This document shows positions 33,894 through 43,571 of a stretch of 64,000 bases of DNA, piece after piece. Numbering within the stretch: position 1 is the first letter of the stretch; every line of letters starts with the position of its first letter. The DNA comes from Peribacillus deserti (GTDB lineage: Bacteria; Bacillota; Bacilli; Bacillales; DSM-1321). The notes below the pieces were generated by a model. The model did not search any database and was not told the DNA's origin. It saw only the letters and a program-made list of their open reading frames with translations. The stretch spans positions 186,001 to 250,000 of the forward strand of contig NZ_JAFBFI010000003.1 of the NCBI RefSeq assembly GCF_016909175.1, read 5' to 3'. The position numbers and the translations under genes were made by a program.

Positions 33894-35300
33894 TTATTCT
33901 TGTGTCATCTCATGTGCCGGCTTGCTGCTCTTTATAAAAAATGAAATGATTAAGCTTATCAGTGAAAGAACGGCAACGACGATAAAGGCGATATTGACTC
34001 CATACATATCAGGATGCTGAATGTCAGGCTGCTGTTTTGCCGTCTGGGCTGTTGTGGTCATAACGGTAACAAGTATAGCCGTCCCGACAGAAGCTGCGAT
34101 CATTTTCATGGTGTTGTCCATTGCAGCACCATGTGAAAGCAGACGTCTAGGCAGAAGGTTTAAGGCCGCTGTGGACACTGGCATCATTACCATAGACAGC
34201 CCGAGCATCCGTACGCTGTACAAAATGGTGATAAAGGTCATGGTAGTCCCTGGACCTAAATCGGTGAACGCGAAGGATGATACGGTAATAATTGTTAAGC
34301 CGGTGATCACCAGCCATCTTGCTCCGACTCGATCAAAAATCCGGCCGATAAATGGTGCCATAATCCCTGTAATTAATGCTCCTGGCAAGATGGCGATACC
34401 TGCTTCTAATGCTGTGAATCCCCGCATGTTCTGCATAAATAGGGGGATCAGCGTTTCGGCTCCAATGAGTCCCATGAAAGTTATCATTCCAATCATAATT
34501 GCAAGCGGGAAGAAGGAGTATTTAAACACCCGAAACTCCAGCATAGGATGCTTCAATCTGAGCTGCCTTGTAATAAACCAGGCAAGAGCAGCTACTCCGA
34601 TTGTAAGAGAAAGAAGTGTACTGCTTTCGGTCCAGCCATAATTACCTGCACTCGTAAATCCGTAAAGCAAGCCTCCAAATCCAAAAGAAGATAATATAAT
34701 CGATAGAACATCGACTTTTGGTCTGGTTACTTCTGTTACATTACGTAATGCTTTATAAGCAATCAGGATATCAATCAGCGCAATCGGCAGTATGAAGAAA
34801 AACAAAACCCTCCACGAGTAATGCTCCGTTACCCAGCCGGACAAAGCCGGTCCGATCGCCGGCGCAAAGGAAATTACCAGCCCGACCAGCCCCATGGCCG
34901 CTCCTCGCTTATGAACAGGGAATATCATTAAGAAAACCGTCTGCATAAGCGGAAGCATAACACCGGCTCCGCTTGACTGGATGACCCTTCCAAGCAATAA
35001 CATCTCAAAGTTAGGAGCAAGACCAGCTGCTAATGTACCAAGAGCAAAAATACTCATAGCCGAAATAAACAGCTGTCTCGTTGTAAATCGCTCCAATAAA
35101 AACGCGCTAATCGGAATCATTATTCCATTTACAAGCATAAAAACAGTAGTAAGCCACTGTGCGCTGTTCGCCGTAATATGCATTTCTGCCATAACAGGCG
35201 GTATCGCCGTGATCATCAGCGTTTGATTCAGTATGGCGATAAACGTACCTGCGAGCAGCAGTGCTACAATTGTAGATTGTTTATAAGTTGATTTCTCCAT
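33894..35300 (-). CDS. DHA2-type MFS multidrug exporter
   Basis: 468 residues, about 14 hydrophobic segments, opening with ALLLAGTFIAILNQTLMITA, which matches the D/N-Q-T motif of the EmrB/QacA (DHA2) group. The motif C region (GRVIQSSGAGVMLPLMQTVF, GLVISFAPAIGPALSGWVTE) marks an antiporter. It would expel lipophilic drugs in exchange for protons. There is no EmrA-like partner or adjacent regulator. The ATG has weak GGGGAACC upstream. 345 bases of non-coding DNA separate it from the next gene to the right. Confidence 0.9.
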   Translation of the reverse strand: MEKSTYKQSTIVALLLAGTFIAILNQTLMITAIPPVMAEMHITANSAQWLTTVFMLVNGIMIPISAFLLERFTTRQLFISAMSIFALGTLAAGLAPNFEMLLLGRVIQSSGAGVMLPLMQTVFLMIFPVHKRGAAMGLVGLVISFAPAIGPALSGWVTEHYSWRVLFFFILPIALIDILIAYKALRNVTEVTRPKVDVLSIILSSFGFGGLLYGFTSAGNYGWTESSTLLSLTIGVAALAWFITRQLRLKHPMLEFRVFKYSFFPLAIMIGMITFMGLIGAETLIPLFMQNMRGFTALEAGIAILPGALITGIMAPFIGRIFDRVGARWLVITGLTIITVSSFAFTDLGPGTTMTFITILYSVRMLGLSMVMMPVSTAALNLLPRRLLSHGAAMDNTMKMIAASVGTAILVTVMTTTAQTAKQQPDIQHPDMYGVNIAFIVVAVLSLISLIISFFIKSSKPAHEMTQE

Positions 35301-35645
35301 TTATTGGTTCCCCTATTCCTTTTTCTGTAGTGATCTATTATGTATCCCAGGCTCAAAGAACCTTACAAAATCATAATGGAGTCGGTCATGATTTCCTTAA
35401 ACATATATTGTGTAGATTACACGAAAAAATAGTATAAACCTAACCATTTGCTCTAAAAAAGATATTTTACATGAAGGGATAGAAAGCTGCAAACTGGAAA
35501 GACTATTTTTCAATTATAATGTAGAGTTTTACCCGAGAATAGGAATGCAGTGTTTAAAAAAGGAAGATAAACATTGAGATGTAGATGATGTTTTTGGTTG
35601 AACATAAAGAAAGGGATGACTGATTAAAAGTCATCCCTTCATTTT
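35301..35645. other. Intergenic region
   Basis: Holds the promoter area of the exporter (minus strand) and, at 35611-35639, the terminator of the pseudouridine synthase gene. Nothing else recognised. Confidence 0.4.
35611..35639 (-). terminator. Terminator of the pseudouridine synthase gene
   Basis: AAGGGATGACT (35611-35621) pairs with AGTCATCCCTT (35629-35639). On the minus strand the stem is followed by TTCTTTATG. Confidence 0.75.
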
Positions 35646-36353
35646 TTACCATTCCCGCGGCTCATAGTTTAGATCTGCGAACAGCTGGTTGCGTTCTTTC
35701 TTTGTTAAATCTCTCCATTGTCCAACAGGGAGATTATTCAAGTGAATATTCATGATTCGAGTACGCTGCAGTCTGTACACTTCGTATCCAAGTGCTTCAC
35801 ACATACGGCGAATTTGTCGATTTAAACCTTGTGTCAAAGTGATTTGAAACACAAATTTTGATAATTGGACGACTTCACAAGGAAGTGTTTTTGTATCAAG
35901 AATTTTTACCCCTTCTGCCATTTGCTTTAAGAAGGCGGGGGTGATTGGCTTATCTACTGAAACAATGTATTCTTTTTCATGTTTATTTTCGGCACGCAAT
36001 ATTTCGTTTACGATATCTCCATCATTCGTAAGCAGGATTAAGCCTTCTGAATCCTTATCAAGACGGCCGATATGATGAATACGTAAAGGATGATTCACTA
36101 AATCAATAATATTTCCTTTTACATGCTTTTCCGTCGTGCTAGTAATTCCTACCGGCTTATTCAAGGCAATATACACATGATTTCTAGCCATGCGAATCTG
36201 GTCTCCACTTACCCTCACATCATCCCCTGGCTGAACTTGGCTGCCAATTTTCGCAATGGACCCGTTTATAGTTACTCTTCCTTCACTAATTAATTTATCT
36301 GCCCCGCGCCTGGAAGTTTTTCCAGTCTCGCTTATAAATTTATTTATTCTCAA
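35646..36353 (-). CDS. RluF-type 23S rRNA pseudouridine synthase
   Basis: 235 residues. An N-terminal S4 RNA-binding domain ([30 protein letters not shown]) is followed by the RsuA-type catalytic domain with [14 protein letters not shown], the catalytic Asp in [18 protein letters not shown], and [15 protein letters not shown]. The GKTSRRxAD start and [13 protein letters not shown] fit RluF/RluB rather than RsuA. It isomerises a uridine in 23S rRNA. It is the last gene of its direction before the exporter. Confidence 0.85.
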   Translation of the reverse strand: MRINKFISETGKTSRRGADKLISEGRVTINGSIAKIGSQVQPGDDVRVSGDQIRMARNHVYIALNKPVGITSTTEKHVKGNIIDLVNHPLRIHHIGRLDKDSEGLILLTNDGDIVNEILRAENKHEKEYIVSVDKPITPAFLKQMAEGVKILDTKTLPCEVVQLSKFVFQITLTQGLNRQIRRMCEALGYEVYRLQRTRIMNIHLNNLPVGQWRDLTKKERNQLFADLNYEPREW

Positions 36354-36627
36354 AGGTTAACCCCATCCTTATGTGTAAGTATTTTTTCAGTTTACCCAAT
36401 TCTCGCATTGATTTTAAGTAATAAGGACGAAAAACATCGTTCTCAGCCTTTTTAGACATATATCGAGAGGTAGGTGTGATGCCTATTTTTTTCACTATAT
36501 ATCTTACAATATCTAAATACTTGTTAGCAATATCTCTAAATAACGGAAAAGTATTTCTATTAAAGGTGTGATATTTAGGGGCAGGTACAGGTTGAAGGGT
36601 AAAGGTAAGGAAAGATGGAAGAGTCAA
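36340..36627 (-). CDS. Hypothetical frame overlapping the pseudouridine synthase start
   Basis: 95 codons from TTG 36627, no clear ribosome binding site. The middle ([36 protein letters not shown]) looks like a plausible helical protein and loosely recalls phage terminase small subunits, but I cannot assign it. It overlaps the rluF-like start by 14 bases. Possibly a remnant. Confidence 0.25.
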   Translation of the reverse strand: MTLPSFLTFTLQPVPAPKYHTFNRNTFPLFRDIANKYLDIVRYIVKKIGITPTSRYMSKKAENDVFRPYYLKSMRELGKLKKYLHIRMGLTFENK

Positions 36628-37128
36628 CTTGAAAGCGACCGATATTCAAAAAGCGAATACGCAGATTGGTTCTGATTTCGACATTTGATTGTGTATTTCA
36701 GTCTTCCAGGACGCCGATTATCAAGCGAAAAGGAATACAGAAAGGATAAGGGGAACTGTAGCTTACGTTGAATTTAAGGATAATAAAAATATAAAATATA
36801 TGTATATTAAGTGGAGACAAAGGAGTCATATTCAAAAGCATTGCACTTATAATAACGTAGAAACAAAACCGGTAGAATGGGCAAAAACTGAAAAGTTAAT
36901 TCAGAAAGACGGATTAAATCTTGGATAAAAAGCCCTTCTCATTCGAGAGGAGCTTATTTATTTCCTATAGATATTACCAGCAAAAAAAGGGATTTTGTTT
37001 TTGCTGACATAACGGCTGCTGTTAAAAGTATGCCTAACAAACTAAAGATCCTGATCAGGAACCGCACGTTTTTCACCTTTTTTAAATCTTCATGTTTCTT
37101 TAAGAGGGGCCCCTTTTTCTATAATCTT
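36628..37128. other. Region without a convincing gene
   Basis: A 79-codon plus-strand frame (36689-36928) lacks an ATG start and ribosome binding site. A hairpin-like AAGCCCTTCTC/GAGAGGAGCTT follows it at 36930-36955. GGGGCCCC at 37105-37112 lies before the next minus-strand gene's end. Confidence 0.35.
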
Positions 37129-37545
37129 TTACGAGCGATTATATTTGCGAAATAGTTTTTTAGTTATAAGTAAAACTGCCGAAATCGCCACAAATACAAA
37201 GAAAAAAACAATGAAACCCCATAGTCCCACAATTGCATCTTGAAATTCCATGTTACCTCTGCTTGTTAAAGCTTGTTGAATTTCTATCGCGAACACCAAT
37301 ACTACCATAAAAGTAAAAGTATAGAGAAAAGACAGTATAATAATTCCATAAGGAATTTTAGATAAGAATTTTGATACTAATAGAACAAAAATAAAAGCTA
37401 AAATGCCGATTATGCCCATGAGCCAAAAATGTAAGTCTTTATCAGTTAAATTAAAGTTTGAATGATATGCTCTCACCTGAATAAAATCATGGAGATCATT
37501 TAATATTTCAGCCAGCCTAAGTATTACATCTTTCAACTTCTTCAA
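37129..37545 (-). CDS. Hypothetical three-helix membrane protein
   Basis: 138 residues from TTG 37545, or from TTG 37536, which is better spaced from AAAGGGG. Hydrophobic helices lie at about 40-62, 68-92 and 108-130. The N-terminus is a charged amphipathic helix (LRLAEILNDLHDFI). Family not recognised. Confidence 0.5.
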   Translation of the reverse strand: MKKLKDVILRLAEILNDLHDFIQVRAYHSNFNLTDKDLHFWLMGIIGILAFIFVLLVSKFLSKIPYGIIILSFLYTFTFMVVLVFAIEIQQALTSRGNMEFQDAIVGLWGFIVFFFVFVAISAVLLITKKLFRKYNRS

Positions 37546-37710
37546 CCCCTTTGCCTTTTAATTATAACACTATGAAAAAGATGTTAATTAATATCTATTT
37601 AAACGCTAACTTTTTAGGATAAAGATATATTTTTTTGACAATTTTGTGAACCGGAAGGAGAATGGGGAATACAAAAAGAATATCTCTATGAAAAAAGAGG
37701 TGGGATTGCT

Positions 37711-37896
37711 ATGCAAACTAAAGCTAATACTCTACTGGCTACTAAGTGTTCATGGTGCAAAAAAGAATTGGATAAAATCGACTTAATTATGATTGATGAG
37801 TCAAATGCACTTACTCATATTCAGTGTCCAACTAAAGCAGATATACCTATTAAAGATGTAGGGTATTATAAAGATGTTGTAGAAAAATATTCATAG
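37711..37896 (+). CDS. Small CxxC protein, unknown function
   Basis: 61 residues with CSWCKKELDKIDLIM near 13 and a later Cys (HIQCP). A single CxxC plus HxxxC could bind one zinc. AAGAGGTGGG is well placed before the ATG, and a terminator follows at once, so this is probably a genuine monocistronic gene. Family not recognised. Confidence 0.6.
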   Translation: MQTKANTLLATKCSWCKKELDKIDLIMIDESNALTHIQCPTKADIPIKDVGYYKDVVEKYS

Positions 37897-37904
37897 AATG
37901 ACAA

Positions 37905-37933
37905 AAAGGCCCTTTGCGAGAGGGGCTTTTTTG
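37905..37933 (+). terminator. Terminator after the small CxxC gene
   Basis: GGCCCTTT and AGAGGGGCT form a GC-rich stem with a wobble, followed by TTTTTT. Confidence 0.75.
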
Positions 37934-37950
37934 CTTCGATGAATGAATAG

Positions 37951-38178
37951 CGGCAGCCGCAAGCTTTGTATTTCTTAATCATTTTGTGGAACGAAAAAGT
38001 GTACGCTCCATTTAAAGGAAGCATTCATATAATCAAGAACAAAGACAGCCTTGTACAATATGGGAAAGTAAAGGAAGAACTGAAAGCTTCATCCACGGGT
38101 CTATTTGGTAAGGAGTTACAAGGGGCAATGGCCATAATCACCGTTGGGATAAAAATTGATAATCTAGTGAGCAATTAA
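37951..38178 (+). pseudogene. Fragment of an unrecognised gene
   Basis: An open frame without ATG (first possible start TTG 37966) reads LWNEKVYAPFKGSIHIIKNK, then GLFGKELQGAMAIITVGIKI and ends at 38178, just before a terminator. The text looks protein-like but has no start signal, so I read it as a gene end left by decay. Function unknown. Confidence 0.3.
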
Positions 38179-38183
38179 AGAAA

Positions 38184-38231
38184 GAGCCGATTTTCATCTC
38201 AAAAAAATGGAATGAAATCCGGCTTTTTTAT
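38184..38231 (+). terminator. Terminator after the gene fragment
   Basis: AGCCGATTTTCATCTC pairs imperfectly with GAATGAAATCCGGCT, followed by TTTTTT (38225-38230). Confidence 0.7.
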
Positions 38232-38312
38232 GACGCTTTCCTAGTGTTTCAGAAATTCGGTAAATATACAGAGCACTATAAAAAGCGCGGCTATATTTTT
38301 TTGCATAAGTTT

Positions 38313-39773
38313 TTAACGGTCAGGATCTTTTGGATTAAGCGGACGGGGCCTGCGCCTTTTCAAAGGAATTGGCGACCTAAATAGTACGTCCCGAAACGCT
38401 TTATAATTAAAAGGAATAAGCGGCCAAAGATATGGAACTCCAAACGACTGCAGCCTTGCAAGCATGATGACGAATAAGACTACTCCAATGACATATCCAA
38501 AAGAGTGAAATGCTGCAGTTAGGATGAGCAGGGCTATCCGGATAAGTCTGTTTGCTAAGCTCATTTCATAGCTTGGAGTGGCAAAGGTGCCAATGGATAC
38601 TACTGCCAAGTATAAGATTACTTCATTAGTAAGCAGACCTACCTCTACCGCTATTTGTCCAATCAATAAAGCCGCAATCAAACCGAGTGCTGTTGCCAGA
38701 GATGATGGTGTATGAATGGACGCCATCCTCAGCATATCAATACCAATCTCAACGAAAAGAATTTGCAGGAATAATGGCACTTCACCTCTATCATTTGGAC
38801 CGATATAAGAAAGATGCTCCGGAAGCAGGCTTGGATCAATTGAAACCAAATACCAAAGCGGAAGCAAAAAAATGGACGCCCATACAGCAATAAACCGGAC
38901 CCAGCGCAAATATGCCCCTACTAAAGGCTTATTTCGATATTCTTCCGCATGATGCAGGTGATGCCAGAAGGTTGTGGGGGTTATAATCACACTAGGCGAC
39001 CCGTCTACAATTATACATACATGACCTTCAAAAAGATGAGCTGCAGCGGTATCGGGCCTTTCCGTGAATCTTACTAAAGGATAGGGGTTCCAATACCTCC
39101 CTGCCACAAATTCTTCGATCGACTTTTCGGCCATTGGCACGCCATCCGTATCAATTTCCGACAGGGACTTTTTAATTTCAGACACAAGGTCAGGATCAGC
39201 AATATCTTCAATGTAGCTTACAACAACGTCCGTCTTGGATCTCCTGCCGACCTGCATATACTCCATTCTGAGTGTGCGATCCCTGATCCTTCTTCTCGTT
39301 AAGGCCGTATTAAAGACAATGGTTTCTACATATCCATCTCTTGCACCCCTGACTACTCTCTCCGTATCCGGTTCTTCAGGACCGCGCACAGGATAGGTTC
39401 TTGCATCAATTATAATGACTTTGTCTAGTCCATCAACCACCAGTGCAGTTGGACCTGATAAGACGGTGTCCACTACTTTATTCAAATCATCTGCGGTTTC
39501 GACCTCGACATAAGGGATGTAGGTCTTAACTAATTTTTTTAAAGTATCGGCTTCTATCTGCTCTTTTTTTAAGCTCCCCAAAGTCCTCATGATGTGAAGT
39601 AAGATATCATCTTTAACAAAGCCATCCACAAAATAGAAAGCCATTTTCCTTTCGCCGTACTCAACATCCAGATGGATGATGTCAAAGCTCTTTCCAATCC
39701 CTAACTCATTATTTAAATAAGATATATTATCATCAATACTGGTGTTTACATTTACCTTAACTACCTGTTCCAT
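38313..39773 (-). CDS. spoVAF: SpoVAF/GerA-family spore membrane protein
   Basis: 486 residues. A soluble N-terminal part (1-250) has VVDGLDKVIIIDARTYPVRG, EPDTERVVRGARDGYVET and NTALTRRRIRD. A membrane domain with about five helices follows (300-455). The RGPEEPDTERVVRGARDG and RRRIRD wording fits SpoVAF better than the germinant-receptor A subunits (GerAA). Such proteins sit in the inner spore membrane and, in B. subtilis, SpoVAF with FigP acts in germination. Normally spoVAF is in the spoVA operon, but here no spoVA or gerB/gerC genes adjoin, so this is a stand-alone copy or paralogue. GAGGTG precedes the ATG. Confidence 0.82.
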   Translation of the reverse strand: MEQVVKVNVNTSIDDNISYLNNELGIGKSFDIIHLDVEYGERKMAFYFVDGFVKDDILLHIMRTLGSLKKEQIEADTLKKLVKTYIPYVEVETADDLNKVVDTVLSGPTALVVDGLDKVIIIDARTYPVRGPEEPDTERVVRGARDGYVETIVFNTALTRRRIRDRTLRMEYMQVGRRSKTDVVVSYIEDIADPDLVSEIKKSLSEIDTDGVPMAEKSIEEFVAGRYWNPYPLVRFTERPDTAAAHLFEGHVCIIVDGSPSVIITPTTFWHHLHHAEEYRNKPLVGAYLRWVRFIAVWASIFLLPLWYLVSIDPSLLPEHLSYIGPNDRGEVPLFLQILFVEIGIDMLRMASIHTPSSLATALGLIAALLIGQIAVEVGLLTNEVILYLAVVSIGTFATPSYEMSLANRLIRIALLILTAAFHSFGYVIGVVLFVIMLARLQSFGVPYLWPLIPFNYKAFRDVLFRSPIPLKRRRPRPLNPKDPDR

Positions 39774-40540
39774 TTTTCACCTCAGAAGCAATATGCAATG
39801 ATTCCTGTACTAAATTCCATGATTGACATTGGGGGGAAATATCATACTTCTAGGAAAAGGGTTAGTTAAACGGAAAAGTTATAATAAGCAGGTTTTTATT
39901 CATTAGAGCTTCTCAGTATTTACTTGGATACAAGGAAAGGAGGAAGAGCTGGCAAAAATTCTGGGTGGAATTTTTTAAGATCTTTAAATAGAGAGAGGAT
40001 ATTTGCCAGAGACATTAATTGTGCCATTATTGGAAGAAATTAAGCCAAAATCGAAAACAATTAAGCCAGTTTCTGAAATAATTGCATCGGATAAAAAAAT
40101 AATTGAGCCAAACTGAAAATTCATCGGAGAAAGGCCCTGGCTAAATATGCATTAAGGCATCCTGGAGATTTGATTAAGCCGTTTTCTAGAGTATTGAGCC
40201 GTTGCTTCATTAAATTCACCATACAGAAGGTAATTGAGTTAATAACAAATTCATAAATGGCAGAAAATAAAAATGAACACTCTGATTGAGCCTGGTAATA
40301 TAGTATTGTGCTATGCTAAAAGCAAAAACCAGCAGTCCAAGTGTGCCACTTATTTTAATGTAGGACAAACCTGCAGGGAATCGTGTATTTCTTGCTGCTT
40401 CACTTTATAAAGTTAAAAAAGTGCGCAACATTCTCAAAGTATGATAAGATGAATGAACAATTCATAGTAATATACTATGATATATAGGATTTTGATTTAA
40501 ATATCATTAAATTGGTGTTGGTTCATCAGGAGGTACTCAC
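39774..40540. other. 767-base intergenic region with a phased repeat
   Basis: Contains the 21-bp repeat array (40017-40292). An AAAGGAGG at about 39938 has no credible gene behind it. Promoter elements for the DUF4395 gene should lie at 40400-40500 (for example TATGAT near 40440). Confidence 0.5.
40017..40292 (+). repeat. Degenerate tandem array with 21-bp period, core AATTRAGCC
   Basis: The first five units start at 40017, 40038, 40059, 40080 and 40101, exactly 21 bases apart, with cores AATTGTGCC, AATTAAGCC, AATTAAGCC, AATTGCATC and AATTGAGCC. After a degenerate stretch, further copies start at 40150 (ATTAAGGC), 40172 (GATTAAGCC), 40192 (TATTGAGCC), 40213 (AATTCACC), 40232 (AATTGAGTT) and 40284 (GATTGAGCC). 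Spacers are unrelated. Not coding. Confidence 0.8.
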
Positions 40541-40942
40541 ATGGGTATACCAAAACCTTTGGTTCAACTAAATCAATCATTTATCGTTTTAAGTGTTCTT
40601 GTCGCATTGGTATCATATAAATTAATACTATTACTTCCATTTGTTATAGGCGTGTACACGTTAATAACAAAGAAGAACCCCATTATTTTGATAGGGAAGA
40701 GATTTTTAAAAAAACCGTTATCCCAGTATATAATGGAGGACAAAGACCAGCAGCTCTTTAATCAATGGATCGCAACAGTATGTCTTGGATTGTCACTAGC
40801 TTTCTTCCAACTCGGATGGAACACATTAGCCTATATGTTTAGTATTATGGTAATGTTAGCTGCTGGGATCGCTTTATTAGGTTTTTGCATTGGTTGTTTT
40901 ATAAGATATCGTTATATTATGTGGAAACATAAAAGAGCCTGA
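40541..40942 (+). CDS. DUF4395-type membrane protein
   Basis: 133 residues: MGIPKPLVQLNQSFIVLSVL at the start, about four hydrophobic helices, a loop with KNPIILIGKRFLKKPLSQYI and the end LGFCIGCFIRYRY with two cysteines. This order fits DUF4395, a short membrane family of unknown role sometimes linked to thiol chemistry. AGGAGG precedes the ATG. A strong terminator follows. Confidence 0.75.
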   Translation: MGIPKPLVQLNQSFIVLSVLVALVSYKLILLLPFVIGVYTLITKKNPIILIGKRFLKKPLSQYIMEDKDQQLFNQWIATVCLGLSLAFFQLGWNTLAYMFSIMVMLAAGIALLGFCIGCFIRYRYIMWKHKRA

Positions 40943-40975
40943 CAAAATGAGACTCATTCATATTAGATTATGAAC

Positions 40976-41026
40976 AAGCCCCTTATCAGTGTTTGCTTTG
41001 TAAACAACGATAAGGGGCTTTCTTAT
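40976..41026 (+). terminator. Terminator after the DUF4395 gene
   Basis: AAGCCCCTTATC (40976-40987) pairs perfectly with GATAAGGGGCTT (41009-41020), then TCTTAT. Confidence 0.8.
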
Positions 41027-41194
41027 AATTCACTTTGTCTAATCATACAATTATTTGCAGAAAATTATTTATTGGGACAACACTTATTTTTGTAAGCGAT
41101 TTAATTTATAATGTTGCTTAACACTAATATTTTTATGTAGAAGAGAGTCTATATTGGGAACAATACTAAAATGGGGTTTACAAGGGAGGAAAGT

Positions 41195-41332
41195 ATGAAT
41201 ATAAAAGAAAATAATCTGTCACTGGCTAATTATGTGTTACATGATCGATTTCAATTAAACTCGTACATTACTAATTTGTTCAAACATTTTCACCATTGTT
41301 CAGCCAGTCCATTGGTAAAAGATAAGAAATAA
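41195..41332 (+). CDS. Small 45-residue hypothetical protein
   Basis: ATG 41195 follows GGGAGGA (41184-41190) at good distance. The product begins MNIKENNLSLANYVLHDRFQ and ends PLVKDKK. A terminator-like hairpin follows about 40 bases later. Soluble and slightly basic. No family recognised. The signals suggest a real small gene, but its coding evidence is thin. Confidence 0.45.
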   Translation: MNIKENNLSLANYVLHDRFQLNSYITNLFKHFHHCSASPLVKDKK

Positions 41333-41369
41333 TCAGAGAAGGGTATTTATTATGATTAAGATTACTTTG

Positions 41370-41422
41370 TAAGCGATCTTGTTGTTCTGGTCAGAATAAA
41401 CAGAGATCGCTTATTGTTATTT
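41370..41422 (+). terminator. Terminator after the small gene
   Basis: TAAGCGATCT (41370-41379) pairs with AGATCGCTTA (41404-41413), followed by TTGTTATTT. Confidence 0.65.
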
Positions 41423-41908
41423 CCTATAGTTGACAAGTGTAAGAAAATGAACCCTCGATATTTTGAACTGTATATCCGTGTATTTTTCCCCAAAAAAGGG
41501 GTCATTAATGTGGCAAAGGTCTTTTGCCAGCATAACTGTTGTTCATCCCTAAGTCCATGCATCCGGATCGCTCCTGTTTGTCATCGCCAGCTGGCTCGCA
41601 TAAAGCAGCTGATTTACGCGAAACTGAAAGCTTCTAGAGCCAGTAAGTTCTACCTGTTATCATAAAGAGTTAAGGTGAAATATCTGTGACCTTAACCTTA
41701 CAAATCCTTTTTATCTATCTTCGTCTTTAATGTTCTTCGAAAGGGCCTCCTAAAAACAAGTTAGGATATTATTAAAATTGAAATGGAAGAGGGCTGTCAA
41801 TTAGGTATTTCCCTTTCCAGCTAAAATACCTAAGATTGAATGATTATGAATTCTTCAACCTTTAAAAAGCTATTAAATTTTTATTTAAAAGAAAGAGGAG
41901 GAACAAAT
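41423..41908. other. Leader region of the ftsZ-like gene with inverted repeats
   Basis: No gene. Two inverted repeats: GTTAAGGT/ACCTTAAC (41669-41696) and TTAGGTATTT/AAATACCTAA (41801-41833), the latter 76 bases before the ftsZ-like ATG. They could be operators or RNA stems. An 83-codon frame across 41414-41665 has no start signals. Confidence 0.45.
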
Positions 41909-43045
41909 ATGTACGAGTTTGGTACTAGTGTTGACCAGGTAGCCACTATTAAAGTAGTCGGTGTTGGCGGCGGCGGCAATAACGCTGTGAACCGTATGAT
42001 CGAGGATGGAGTGCAAGGTGTAGAGTTTATTGCAGTAAATACTGATGCACAAGATCTTAAATTATCCAAGGCAGAGGTTAAAATACAAATCGGTACACAA
42101 CTTACAAGAGGATTAGGTGCAGGAGCAAATCCGGAAATAGGCAAAAAATCAGCAGAAGAAAGTGAAAAGCAGATTAAAGAAGCGTTAAAAGGGGCAGACA
42201 TGATTTTCGTCACCGCTGGAATGGGGGGAGGTACCGGAACAGGAGCAGCCCCTGCTATAGCTAGGATTGCACGTGAATTGGGTTCTTTAACGATTGGGGT
42301 TGTAACCAGGCCGTTTACATTCGAAGGCCGGAAGCGCTCCTTACAAAGTGAAACCGGTATTGCCTCTATGAAGAAAGCGGTAGATACACTGATCGTCATT
42401 CCAAACGACCGCTTGCTGGATACAGTAAGTAGAAACACACCCATGATTGAAGCATTTCGTGTCGCAGATAACATCCTTCGCCAGGGTGTCCAGGGTATTT
42501 CGGATTTAATAGCGGTACCTGGGTTAATTAATCTGGATTTTGCGGACGTAAAAACTATTATGTCCTATCAAGGATCCGCATTAATGGGCATCGGCATCGC
42601 TTCCGGTCAAGGGCGTGCTGCTGAAGCTGCAAAACAAGCCATTTCAAGCCCGCTGCTTGATAGTTCCATTGATGGGGCTCAGGGTATCCTCATGAACATC
42701 ACCAGTGGGACCAGTTTAAGCCTCTTTGAAGTTCAAGAGGCAGCCGAAATTGTAGCCGCTTCTTCAGACCAAGAATTAAATCTGATCTTTGGTTCGGTGA
42801 TTAATGAAAAATTAAAAGGGGAAATCATGGTTACCGTCATAGCTACCGGCTTTCAGGAGAAAGAGGAGTCGTCCTTTAATCCGTCGTCCCATAGGGTTAA
42901 GGCAGATTCAAGAATACCGGAACAAGTGCAACAAAGACGCGGATCAACAAAAACCGATCCAGTCAGCGATCATCGTTACAACTTAAAACAGAAGGCAGAA
43001 TCTCTTGACGTACCGGCGTTCTATAGAAAGAGAACTACAAAATAA
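41909..43045 (+). CDS. ftsZ: FtsZ-type tubulin homologue, stand-alone copy
   Basis: 378 residues from ATG 41909, with AGGAGGAAC upstream. The ATG at 41846 and the earlier ATG lack a site. The full GTPase domain is present: [28 protein letters not shown], the tubulin signature [21 protein letters not shown], and the T7-loop region [12 protein letters not shown]. After a variable linker the C-terminal peptide is [10 protein letters not shown], close to the DIPTFLRNR that binds FtsA, SepF and ZapA. So polymerisation and partner binding look intact. The gene is not next to ftsA or the dcw cluster, which suggests a second ftsZ. Whether another copy exists cannot be seen here. Confidence 0.92.
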   Translation: MYEFGTSVDQVATIKVVGVGGGGNNAVNRMIEDGVQGVEFIAVNTDAQDLKLSKAEVKIQIGTQLTRGLGAGANPEIGKKSAEESEKQIKEALKGADMIFVTAGMGGGTGTGAAPAIARIARELGSLTIGVVTRPFTFEGRKRSLQSETGIASMKKAVDTLIVIPNDRLLDTVSRNTPMIEAFRVADNILRQGVQGISDLIAVPGLINLDFADVKTIMSYQGSALMGIGIASGQGRAAEAAKQAISSPLLDSSIDGAQGILMNITSGTSLSLFEVQEAAEIVAASSDQELNLIFGSVINEKLKGEIMVTVIATGFQEKEESSFNPSSHRVKADSRIPEQVQQRRGSTKTDPVSDHRYNLKQKAESLDVPAFYRKRTTK

Positions 43046-43571
43046 TGATATGCATTAGGAACCAGTATATACGCAGTAGGACGGCTTTTTGCAGCCTTTT
43101 CTTGTAGAACGGGCTACATTTCTTCGTCCCTTATTTAAAGTTAAGAACGGCTGCAGGACTGTGATACATTCTGGTTCATCTTAGGGATCTTCTTTTGTAT
43201 CTATATATAGTTAAAAAGACCAATTAATTTTGGCGATTTTCTTTTGGACAGCATGTTTGGCAGATTGTAATATAATGATCTAATTCTTGGCTAATTGTTA
43301 TTGCTTCGTGGCTATTTAAACCATTTTTTCTGCGGATTGTATTAATTCTTTTCTTAGGGATTCAATATTTAAAGGAATTCAACAGGGGAACTAAGATAAG
43401 TTGGACTCTTAATTACCATATATATATCACCTCTTACAGATAATTACATACAAACAATATTATTATCAGAGTGTTGCTTCCTTTTATAATTTAAATCTAC
43501 CCAAATTTAAATACGAAACCACTTGAACCTAGAGAAAGATAAGTGTCTGCCAAACCAAGAATAATCTGCAA
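43046..43571. other. Intergenic region, no gene recognised
   Basis: AT-rich, between the ftsZ-like gene and a possible structured RNA. I see no open frame with start signals and no strong terminator for the ftsZ transcript. Confidence 0.35.

Noticed and set aside
36689-36928. 79-codon plus-strand frame
   Set aside because: TTG start without ribosome binding site. The protein text has no recognisable pattern.
39789-39818. Sigma-G promoter for the SpoVAF-like gene (GGAATT-N17-CATATTG on the minus strand)
   Set aside because: The predicted start site would fall inside the ribosome binding site, leaving almost no leader. Probably chance in AT-rich DNA.
41414-41665. 83-codon frame upstream of the ftsZ-like gene
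   Set aside because: No ribosome binding site, it begins at the T-rich tail of a terminator, and its cysteine-rich text does not match a family.
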